From the NCBI RefSeq assembly GCF_000611645.1, contig NW_014011598.1, positions 1 to 10,807 of the forward strand: a DNA stretch of 10,807 nucleotides, given 5' to 3'. The position numbers and the translations under genes were made by a program. Shown here piece by piece: positions 1-8,828 of the stretch; positions within the stretch are counted from its first letter, which is position 1; every line of letters starts with the position of its first letter. The notes beneath the pieces are model-generated. The model did not search any database and was not told the origin of the DNA. It saw only the letters and a list, made by a program, of their open reading frames with translations. The stretch is from Monoraphidium neglectum (lineage: Eukaryota; Chlorophyta; Chlorophyceae; Sphaeropleales; Selenastraceae).

Positions 1-1824
1 GCGCTGACTGGCGCCGCGGCGCCGGCCAGGCCGGCGGCGCCGAGGCCGCCACCCAAGCCGCCAAACGCGTCCAGAGAAAGCGCGTTGCCGTACGCATTGA
101 GCGTCCCATAGTCGCCCATCGCGCCGCCAAACGCGCCGCCGCCGCCGCCGGCCTGGCCCAGGGAGGCGGAGTGGTTGGCGAGCGCCGCCGCGAAAGCGCT
201 GCTCGTCGCCGAACCCCCCTGGCCATGGAACGCATCCAGCAGGCTGCTGAACCCAGCCCCGACTGAGCCCCCCACCGACGGCAGCACCCCGCCCCCGTTG
301 CCGGCGGCATCTGCGGCGCCGCCCCCGCCGCCGAGGCTGCCGCCTTGGTCCTGCCCGTCCCCGCCCGGCTGCTGGCCGCCGCCCGGCCCGCCACCGCCGT
401 CGCTGCCGCCCGGGAAACCCCCGCCGCCGTTGCTGCCGCCGTTACCACCGTTCACGCCGCCGCCGTCGCGCCCCTGCTCCTGCCCCTGCTGCCCCGCGTC
501 CCCGTCCGCCTGCCCGCCCGCGCCTGCGCCGGCCCCCGCCGCCGCGGCCGCCTGCTGCCGCCGCAGGTTCTCGGCAGCTGCCAGCTCCTCCATCAGCTGG
601 TTCACCGACTGGCCCGTCGTGCCGACACCCGACAAGTCCAGGCCCGCCAGTAGACCGCCGCCCCCGAGGCCCCCCAAGCCGCCGCCAAGCCCACCAAGGA
701 CCGTCCCAAAGCCGCTCGTGACCTCCCTGTTTGGGGGTCCCCCGGAGATCGCCGCGCCGAGCGCCGACGCGGTGTCGTCCAGCTGGCGCAGCAGCAGCTG
801 CGCCTGGTCCGCCGCGCCGCCGCCGCCGCTCGCGCCGGCGCCGCCGGCAGCGCCGCCGCCGCTGCCGGCGCCGCTCAGGCTGAGGAGCTGCTGCTGCAGC
901 TGCAGCTGCGAGGGGGTGCCGCCGCCGCCGGACCCGACATTGACCAGGTCCTGCAGATTCAGCTGGTCCCCAAACGCCGACGCGCCGCCCAGCTGCGCGG
1001 CGGCGTCGGCGCCGCCGCCGGCGTCGCCGAAGTGCGCCGCGCCGCCGAAGCCGTCGCCGAGCATTCCGGGGGCGCGCTGCTGGGGTGGCGCCACGCCGGT
1101 GCCAAGGAGCGATAGGTACTCGGTGATCGGGTAGTTGGTGCGGGCTGGGCAGGGTTGTTTGAATGGGGAAGAGGGGAGAGGGGCAGTGTGGACTTGGGAT
1201 GGTAGCGAGGGTGAGGGGAGCGGAGGCCGCGCCAATCATTGAGGCCGGCGTGGTCACAAGGGATAGACCCGCGCCTGAGATGCGCGCGCGCCGCATGGGG
1301 GAAAGGGGGGGGGGCAAGCTGCGCTGCGGTTGCGCGATGCGCGCGCGCGAGAAGGGGACGCGCACCACTGGCGCCCCTGAGCTCGACGAGCTTCCTGTCG
1401 TAGGCCTTCGCCGCATCCTGCGCCGTGTCAAAGTATCCCAAAAATATCTTCTTGGACTGGAACCCCAGCTGGCAGCGCCAGCGACGCGTCTTCTTGTCCC
1501 AGAAGACGCCCCTGGGCGGCAAAGCATTGGGGTGTGGGGCATGGGGGGTCCGACGTGACACAGCGGTTGGGGCCTGGCGCTGCGCGGGCGCTGCCTCGCC
1601 CGCCCTAGCTCACGGCAGGTCAGACGTCCCTGCAGCGGCATGCGCGCATGCCGACGGGGCATGCGGGGCGCGCGCATGCTGCATGCATGCGTGTTGCGCG
1701 CCCATGCGGACTGCTGGCGTGGGGGGCTCGGGCGCTCACGCACCGCCGCTGGGCGATCCTGATCGTCGCACCTGTATTGGCGCTTCAGGCGCTCTCTCTC
1801 CGCATCACTCAGCTCGTCCTCCAT
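1..1824 (-). CDS. AP2/ERF-domain putative transcription factor with Gly-rich tail, 3' end beyond window
   Basis: Three exons are visible on the minus strand: 1824-1772, 1511-1366 and 1144-1 (open to the window edge, at least 447 residues). The joins give one continuous AP2 domain at about residues 17-76. The YRGV motif is split across intron 1 (CAATACAG/gtgcga, cccag/GGGCGTC). Then come WRCQLGF, FLGYF at the place of the plant WLG motif, and AAKAYD with LRG. Intron 2 (donor AGTG/gtgcgc; a GCCA/gtggtg donor three bases away also fits) leads to TNYPITEY, the usual C-terminal edge of AP2 domains. AP2 domains bind DNA, so a nuclear regulator is inferred; targets are unknown. The tail is rich in Gly and Ala and looks disordered, except for a short possible helix near residues 245-265 (VNQLMEELAAAENLRRQQ). 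The start ATG at 1824 has a good context (GCCATGG) and an in-frame TAA twelve bases upstream, but an upstream exon cannot be excluded. Only one AP2 domain is seen. It faces away from the DUF1517 gene. Confidence 0.88.
1636..1690. repeat. GCATGC-rich palindromic cluster in intron 1 of the AP2 gene
   Basis: Positions 1636-1653 form a perfect 18-base palindrome, CGGCATGCGCGCATGCCG. Six GCATGC hexamers begin at 1638, 1646, 1659, 1674, 1681 and 1685. Most of the stretch alternates purine and pyrimidine, a pattern known to favour Z-DNA, and the palindrome could form a cruciform or, in the pre-mRNA, a hairpin. It lies inside the 260-base intron 1512-1771. Any function is unknown. Confidence 0.75.
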
Positions 1825-1898
1825 GGCTGGAGTTTAGAGGTTGCCGGGGCACCCCGGATCGCTCGCTGGGGCTTGACTGCCCGCCGCTGCCTGGGGTG

Positions 1899-1917
1899 GT
1901 GCGCATGCGCGCGCGCA
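1899..1917. repeat. Alternating purine-pyrimidine tract in the AP2 gene 5' flank
   Basis: Nineteen bases of strictly alternating purine and pyrimidine (GTGCGC, ATGC, then GC repeats, ending CA) lie about 75 bases upstream of the AP2 start codon, probably in its 5' UTR or core promoter. Shorter tracts of the same kind occur in intron 2 at 1280-1291 and 1337-1349. They are simple-sequence tracts with Z-DNA potential; no regulatory role is shown. Confidence 0.55.
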
Positions 1918-3342
1918 AGGCCCGCAGCGTCAGCATGAGGGCCCAGCGGGATGGCCGCTGCTGGCGCGGCAGCCGCGGCGAGCTGCAGCTGCGCGTCCCC
2001 GCCTCACGGTGCGCAGCCGCGGGTGCGGGTGGCGGGTGCCGAACCCGAGGAACTCGGGTGGCGGGTCACGCCTGAGGTGAGACGGCTACTGCGCGCCATC
2101 CACGCTGTTCTGCCCATCCACGGGCGCCGAGCCGCGAGCTATGCAACGATCAGGGCCACCTTTCACTCTGACAGGCGCTTGGGGCCGAGGAGAGGGCAAG
2201 GCGCGGCGGCAACGTGCTGTCCGATCTACGGGGTCCCCACGCACTGTGCACGCTTGCTAGAGGAGTCCACTCTTGTAGGCGATCACCTCACACACGGCTC
2301 ACCGACGCCGCTGCGGTGTGGTGTGAGGGGCACCTGGGTGTGGCGGTGTGCCTGTCCTGGTAGTGCGGCGTGGCGACCCCGCCAGCAGTACGGTATGCCT
2401 GAAAAATTAAGCTCAGTCCGTGGCAACGTGGAAGACGGGGCAAACCAGCCGTCGTGCTTTCGGCCGCTGTGCAACAATTTTTGGCCAACAGGTACAAAGT
2501 ATGTCCTGTGAGATTCTGACAGTTATATCAAAGACCTCGCGGCCACCTTCCCTGCTGATCTAGACAGAAGCTTTTGCATCGACATGCAGCCGAGTTGTCG
2601 ATGCGCGCTTCATCGAGTCGAGGGCAGCCGGCTTGGCAACAATTACGACATAAGATACACAAGTTGTGGGACCACAGGTACCGCGATTTTGAGTGGTCCG
2701 CGCACCGGCCTAGTCGCCCGCCATGTGGTTGCTCGCGCTGTGCTGATCAGCACATCGGCTGAGAGGCCCAAGAAGTGAGAACCTTTTGTTACTTGGGTTG
2801 AGGATGCAAGGGATTTTGCACTCTTCCTTGGGTTATCATCTCAGGGGTGCTGCATTGCGCAACTACGGTAGCGACGGGAGACGTCATTGCTAGCTGGGCA
2901 ACCTGCGGCTGAATTTCCGATTTGAATTGTCCGTCTTGTGCTCGCCCTTCATAATACTGCAGAGACTCAGCGCAAAAACCTTCTACAATGTCTGCCTTTC
3001 TGGATAAAAATGGTCACAGATGCAACTGGTGCTTCAGAAGCGGGGGTCCTCGAACAGCTGACAAGCCCCGTCAGCCTAGCTTGCCCCGTCCCCCTCGAAC
3101 GCCCCAACACCCGCTTTCTCCTTTGGCACACGCAAAATGCGACATAATGGTCACAGGTCGATCAACACGGTCGATCATCTTGTGCAACTGCCCCAGTTGT
3201 TTCACAATGTTTTTGTAATAAGATTGATGTCTGCGCCATGCTTGACGGCTTGCCCAGCCCTCGTCTCGAGGCGCAGACCAGGCGTACGTGATTGATATAC
3301 GGCCTGTGAATTGCTGGACTGATGTGATCAATGTCGTGCAGC

Positions 3343-3380
3343 AGTCGTCTTGACTAGGGCAGTAGTCGTCTTCCCTAGGG
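3343..3380. repeat. 17-base direct repeat, two copies
   Basis: The pattern AGTCGTCTTnnCTAGGG occurs at 3343-3359 and again at 3364-3380, a period of 21 bases. A third, partial copy (AGTCGTC) lies at 3687-3693. The spacing of two helical turns would put the copies on the same face of DNA, but no known binding site is recognised. Confidence 0.6.
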
Positions 3381-3532
3381 GCCGCGGGGGTGGTTGACTA
3401 CTGGGCTCATGCCACGTGCAATGCAGGCATGCCGCGCCTCAGGGTCCGGTAGCTCGCTGGTGGCCCCGCACCACCAGGCATCATGCACCACGCACCTTCT
3501 AGCAGCCACCGCCACCCCACTCCATTCGCACA

Positions 3533-3548
3533 GGGGGGGGGGGGGGGG
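3533..3548 (+). repeat. Run of 16 guanines
   Basis: An uninterrupted run of 16 G on the plus strand, upstream of the DUF1517 gene. Such a run can form G-quadruplex structures and is error-prone in sequencing, so its exact length in the genome is uncertain. Confidence 0.8.
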
Positions 3549-3995
3549 CACAGGCGCCTGGCTTGTCAGCACTTGAGCACATGTACCACACCTGCGAGGA
3601 TTAAGCAGGTCCTTATGTCCATTATGCAAAATGTGCCACAACACTTACGGACACGTCCGTCCTGATCGCAATTCTGTTGGAGTGGTAGTCGTCACAACGC
3701 CCTGGCACCGTGAGTGACACCTCGGCGGCCGGCTGGGCTACTGCAACCAGCGGCAAGACTCACACCCCCAATTGCAAAATCACAAGTGCTCTGATTCGAA
3801 AGACGTGCTCGCCTGGGCGATCGAATTGCATTCCAGCAGCCTGCGCAACGCGAGACTGCGTGTCCGGTTGCCAGACATGGCTGCGTTTGCCAGCAGCAAG
3901 GCGCAGACTACTCTCGCTAAGCATGCCAGCCATCTGAATGTGGGGAGGCTGCCCCTGGTGCGCTGGTTTCACGAGATCCTTCCGGCCGAGCCTGC

Positions 3996-6686
3996 ATGTG
4001 GACGCTCTTATCCGACCTTCTGATGCCAGCATCATTTCATCCTCACAGATCGCGCGTCGGCCATTCACCAGCTGCGGCGACTGCGCGCGCCGCTCCGCTG
4101 CTGCTGCCACCCCCGCCGTGCCTGTCCGGGACCCCTCCGGCAGGTTCGATGGCCTCAGGTGTGTGCCTCAAAAGGACCGACGATGTAAATGCCAGTCCAC
4201 GATGCCGCCAATGCAGGGCCTCGGATGATGCGTGCCGGCGCGCACCCGCCTACAACCTCCGCAACCCACTCAGCCCAACCACTCCCCAACCACGCGTTCA
4301 GGTGCCGCTCCGCGCCGCAGCACCGCGTCTGCTTCTTCGGCTTCGGCGGTGAGCACCCCACCATTCAGCTTTGCATGCTGCCCACTGTGCAGCCGCTGCG
4401 CAGCCCAGCCCTGCACATTGAGCGAGGGCCACCCCTGCACACGGCAGCTGGGCGGTGCCAGGGGGAGCTACTGTCTCGGGCATGTAGCCAGCCAGAGCGC
4501 TCGCCCCCCTGACGCCGCCGGGCGCTCGCCCGCCCGGCCCCACCCCAGGCAACGACGAGCCTGAGTATGAGGACGAGCTTACGGTGGCGAAGCTGCAGGT
4601 GAGCGCGTCTGCGGCGCAACACTGGGGCTTCCCTATCGCGAGCGGCAGCGGCGGCGGCGGGGAGGACGCAGAGCTGGCGAGGCAACCTTCCTGGCACGCG
4701 CTGGGGCGTGCGTGCGGGAGCCTGTCAGAAAATGCGCACCTGTCTGGGACTGCCCTCAGCGTGGCTGCGGCCGCTCGTGCCCCTTTACAGCCGCTGGCAA
4801 CGACGTCAGCCCTCGACGGCACACTTGTGCGTGGCATCCGGGATCTGACTGTTTTCTCATCTCTTCAGGTCGTGCATTGCTGTGTGTACTTTGAAACCAA
4901 TAGGTTGGCATTTTCGGGAAAGTGGAGGAGCTGAAGCGGGAGCTGGACCGGGTGGCGTCACTCATGGACACCGATGACGAGTCGGCCATGCAGGAGCTCG
5001 TCCAGGGTAGGGACCGGGGTGACCGCTGCGGGGCGAGCGTGGAAGAGACGTCTGGCGGGCCTTCAACCTGTTTGGATCTGAAGCGGCTGCAGTGGCTCTT
5101 TTAAGGGTTGCCGTCACCAGCGGCGTATGGCCCAGGGTGCAGCCGCCCTGCTGCGCTGGCCTCCCGTGCCGCTCGCCTTCCTGAGTTTTCAGCCGGGCCT
5201 TGTCCTCTGGTTCGCAGCCAGACGGCTGGTCATGTGGCCCCTCTCTCCCTTGCAAACATCTTTCTTGGTGCATTAATCACACGTCTTTTGGCAAGCACCT
5301 TGCTGCCACGCCCCATTCCATGCCGACTCGGTCACCTGAGCTGCAGCCACTGTGCGGTTTGAACGGCTTCTTTCTGGGCACCATCCACTCCCACTGCCCC
5401 CTGCCTCTCAGCCCAGCCCAGCCCACCACCACCCCCAACCCTGCGTACCCCACCCCACCCCTCCACAGACCTGGTCATCCTTTTGAGCCGCAACATCGAG
5501 TACTGCGCCTACGGCTCCAGCGCCATCTTCCTCACCGACGACTTTGATGAGGCGGAGCAGAAGTTCAGCCAGGTCGCCATGAAGGTGCGCAGGGGTAGGG
5601 GATGTCAAAGGTTCGTGCACTCTGCTCGAGCATGACGGGGCCATCAAGGTGCCCGTTGGGCTTTCAGGGGGCATGGGGCAAAGGAACAAGCGTGGAGCCT
5701 CAGCCGCCGCGGGCTGTCGGGGAGCCCATTCCACCCCCTGCGCTGCAGCAGTTGCCGCCGCTGCCGCGGCTCTTGCCCGTGCCGCGTCCACCTTGCGGGT
5801 CATTTGTCAGGGTTTGATTCGATTTCAATTTGGTCGATTGGAAGCGTGGCGTCCAATGGGTAGCAATCCAGTTGGCCGACTTGACCGACTGCCCAGCCTG
5901 TGGCTTGCTCCTGCAAGGGGCTTGGCACTGATCAGGAGCGAGGCGATCCGCTGAGTGTTCGGCCCGCGGGCAGTCAAGGGCCGCGCCACAACCGTTGCCT
6001 CCCACACCCTCTTTGCGCCCCATCGCACTGCATCCCGCCCCTCACAACCCATTTAACCCAGGAGCGGTTGGTCTTCAAGAAGGAGACGCTCGCCAACGTC
6101 GGCGGCCGCGGCCTGGCCCGGTCGGCGCTCAAGGAGCAGGGCTCCGGTGAGCCGCCGCGCCGCGCCTCGCGCGTGTGCCTGCACCCTCGCGTGCACGCTG
6201 TGCATCGCCTCATTTGGCACGCCTTTGTCCCCCTTGCCCCGTGGAGTGTTGGCTGCCGTGCACACCGCAACCCCTCCGCAACAGCGTTTCCTGCCTCACT
6301 CCCACTCACTAGCCCCACGTTAGCCAACCGCGGCAATCATTGGTCGCGCACCTGCTGCATATAAACCCTCAACTCGCGACAACCCTCGGGCTCGCTTCTC
6401 TCTGTTGGCTGAGCCCCTCACTTCCTCCCTGCCCGCTTTCCAATGAGTCACAGACGTCGGGCTCGACAAGTGGCTGTGCGTCACCCTGCTGGTGGCCGCC
6501 GAGTGCGCCCTGAAGCTTCCCAAGGTGCGGTCCCTGGCCGACCTCAAGGAGTGCCTGACCCTGCTGGGCGGCCTGAGGGTGGACGACGTGGTGGCTGTCG
6601 AGCTGCTGTGGACACCCCAGGAGGAGGGCGACGCGTACAGCAAGGACGAGCTTCTCGCTGACTACCCGGCGCTCGCAAACCTCTAG
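3996..6686 (+). CDS. DUF1517 protein, FLAP1-like, probable chloroplast protein
   Basis: Exons proposed: 3996-4158, 4274-4348, 4549-4598, 4904-5006, 5469-5584, 6062-6146 and 6454-6686 (TAG), giving 274 residues. All junctions keep frame, and the last five exons are solid because together they rebuild the DUF1517 domain (about residues 90-274). In order they show VAKLQVG, EELKRELDRVAS, ETLANV, TLLVAAE, KLP, DLKE, VELLWTPQ and the C-terminal DELLADYP. This follows the order in Arabidopsis FLUCTUATING-LIGHT-ACCLIMATION PROTEIN 1 and cyanobacterial homologues. FLAP1 is a plastid membrane protein that tunes photoprotective quenching under changing light; the same role here is inferred. The first two exons are tentative. 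They encode an Ala/Ser/Arg/Pro-rich stretch like a transit peptide, ending FRCRSAP, then a short FFGFG motif. Starts at 3996 or 4023 are both possible and both have a weak start context. The Gly-rich, membrane-spanning segment that usually precedes the domain was not found. Confidence 0.82.
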
Positions 6687-7809
6687 GGGACGGTTTCGAT
6701 TAGAGGTTAGGGCTCCCGGCGAGGGGTTGTGTAGCGGGTGGGTTTGGCTGGCTGGCGGTGCATGTGGGGTCCTTCTTGTCTGGGCGGCTGAGAGTGGGGC
6801 CACCCAGGCGTCTCGCGTTGCAGCTGCTTGCGGACTGGCGGCTCATCTATAACCTGAGAGTTTGAACCAATTTTGGCTTAGCCGCTTAGTCGTTTGGGCA
6901 GGAATCGTATGTAACCTTGCGATTCACAACCTCACCATTCTGGATGGAGCAGAGCTGCAGACTGCTGTGTGTGTGGAGCGGGGGGCGAGCCCAGACTGAA
7001 TGAAGGCAACGGCCTGGCTGGGCAAAGGCGCGGCAGGGCATGCGGATGGCGTGAGAGGAAGCGGCATGTTATTAGCCATGCATTGTAGCACACGTGCGAC
7101 GAGTTGCATGCACATCTCTGCAGTCAGGAGGCTGCGAGACTGGCGGGCTGCCGGTCAACAGCTTTGAGATGGTAATGACACGCCCCAATATCGCGGGCCC
7201 CAGCCGGGCGTGGGCGCACCTTGCACGCCGATGGCGCTGCACAGGCCAGCCCGCGAGCACCACGGTTGCCTTCTGGCGCACGATCCGTGACTTGCAGCGA
7301 GCTGCAGATTTCGGTGCACTTTCAAGGGCTCTCGCGGGTGCCGGCGGCGGTGCCGGAGTCGCTTGTATCGTTATGATGCCCAGGCCAGCTCGCCGCAATT
7401 GCTATCTTGGTTTTACGCACTCACTCTTTCCACAGCCAGCCAAGGTTGCACCGGTCATATGAGTCGCCACCGCCCGAGAGAGCAGGATGGTGTGCCGACG
7501 CGTGTGTCTTCGAGAGCTTTGTGGTCAGGCTTTGTGGGCGTGTGAAATACGAGGTTGAGCTTAAGAAATCTGGGCTGCATTTGTATCGTACCACAAGCTT
7601 CAGCAGCTTCGATCTGCGCTAGGCTACCAGCGGGGGCCCCGCAGCGTGGCATCTATCGGAACCTTAGGCTCACGGGAACTTTGTGGGTCCCTTGAGGGAC
7701 GCGGTCCCATACGCCGCAGCGGCGCCTGCGGCTCGGCGCCCTGCTGCGCCTGACGAGCGCCCAGCTCAATCTCTAGCTGACGTCTCGGCTGGGCTGGCTG
7801 CGTGGCGCG
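6687..7809. other. 3' UTR of DUF1517 gene and 5' flank of BTB gene
   Basis: About 225 bases of 3' UTR are followed by roughly 890 bases of spacer, promoter and 5' UTR for the BTB gene. It has no recognisable gene: the open frames at 7094-7462 and 7407-7622 lack domain-like content. A small hairpin (GTCCC, loop TTGA, GGGAC) occurs near 7687-7700. No TATA box is evident near the BTB start. An in-frame TAG at 7774-7776 closes the BTB frame upstream of its ATG. Confidence 0.6.
6910..6914 (+). terminator. TGTAA polyadenylation signal of the DUF1517 gene
   Basis: TGTAA is the usual polyadenylation signal in chlorophyte algae. This copy lies 224 bases after the TAG stop at 6684-6686, a normal 3' UTR length, with cleavage expected some 10-20 bases further on. 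It is the only TGTAA on the plus strand that I found soon after this stop. Confidence 0.65.
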
Positions 7810-8334
7810 ATGGACATTGTCGACTTTGGATGGCTGTGGCAGGTACGCAGGCACACTCGTCTGTTCTATTGCCGCCATGCTCTTGCTGCCTGCCCGCCCC
7901 CACACCGGCTGCAAGGTGCCGCCCAACCCATTCCACGCGCTGTCTCAAACGCGCCCCCCACAGAATGAGGAGCTTTCTGACTTCACACTTATTATAAAGC
8001 CAATCTCGCGCCGCCGCGCGCCCGGCGAGGAAGACCAGCCGCCCGCAGCAGACGCCGCCGCCGCCGGAGGTACCTGCAGCGCCGCCGCTGCCCGGGGTGC
8101 GCGCCGCGGCAGGGCCGCCCGCCGCGCCCACGGGCAGCGGCTCGCAGCGGCGACCGAGCCTGCTGCACGCGAGGCGACTCGCAGGAGCCCGAGGGTGCGG
8201 CGCTCTGGCGTACAGGCGCACGAGCGGCAGCAACAGGGGCAGCAGCAGGCGCCGGAGCAGCAGCAGCTGGAGGAGCATCAGCAACCTCCAGAAAGGGCCG
8301 CAGATGCAGGCCAGCAAGAGCAGCGGCAGCAGCA

Positions 8335-8377
<43 letters not shown>

Positions 8378-8767
8378 CATAAAAGGGGCAGGCGCACCCG
8401 TGGCCGACAGGCGGTGCAGCAGCTGCAGCAAGCAGAGCAGCAGCAGGAGCCGGGGGGCACTGAGCAAGGCCAGCAGGCCGGCAACGACCAGCGCAGGGGC
8501 AGGCGGCTGCTGCGCGCGCGCCGCTGCAGCAGCAGCCAACCGGGTGTGGCAGCGGGCGGCGTGCCAGACGCGGCTGCGGCTGCCGCTTGGGCCGGAGGTG
8601 GGGGTGAGGGCGAGCTGCAGCAGCAAGAGCAGCAGCAACGGCAGGAGCAGCAGCAGCAGGAGGAGCAGGAGCAGCAGCATCAGCAGCAACAGCATCATCA
8701 GCAGCAGCAAGCCGCTGCACCCAGCTCGTTTTCTGCGGGAGGGAGGGTCACGCGGGGAGCCCGTCGG

Positions 8768-8828
<61 letters not shown>

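Larger units (their letters stand above)
1825..3995. other. Intergenic region between divergent AP2 and DUF1517 genes
   Basis: This 2.2-kb gap should hold the 5' UTRs and promoters of both flanking genes. From about 2400 onward it is clearly poorer in GC than the coding exons. Open frames here (for example 1951-2511 plus and 3760-4110 minus) show no recognisable domain, no coherent splice pattern and no algal-looking codon choice. No TATA box at a credible distance from either start, no tRNA-like fold and no transposon termini were found by eye. The contents that can be pointed to are short direct repeats, a G run and one small open frame at 2988-3218, discussed in the findings. Confidence 0.6.

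Noticed and set aside
175..1134. 319-codon Pro-rich open frame on the plus strand
   Set aside because: It is the antisense shadow of the Gly-rich third exon of the AP2 gene (GGC codons read backwards as GCC). The AP2 domain and its splice joins are on the minus strand.
1951..2511. 186-codon open frame on the plus strand upstream of the AP2 gene
   Set aside because: It has no recognisable domain or partner exons and mixed, non-algal-looking codon use; open frames of this length are expected by chance in GC-rich DNA.
3760..4110. 116-codon open frame on the minus strand
   Set aside because: There is no domain, and it overlaps the proposed first exon of the DUF1517 gene on the other strand.
4184..4188. 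TGTAA polyadenylation-like signal
   Set aside because: It falls in the proposed first intron of the DUF1517 gene with no convincing gene ending just upstream, so it is probably chance.
6339..6365. ATTGG and TATAAA about 17 bases apart, resembling a promoter
   Set aside because: They lie inside intron 6 of the DUF1517 gene, just before its last exon; no separate gene start with support follows.
7407..7622. Open frame ending in a protein-like stretch (VKYEVELKKSGLHLYR)
   Set aside because: It is short, not linked by splice sites to the BTB gene, and its codons are much less GC-rich than the neighbours; most likely chance.
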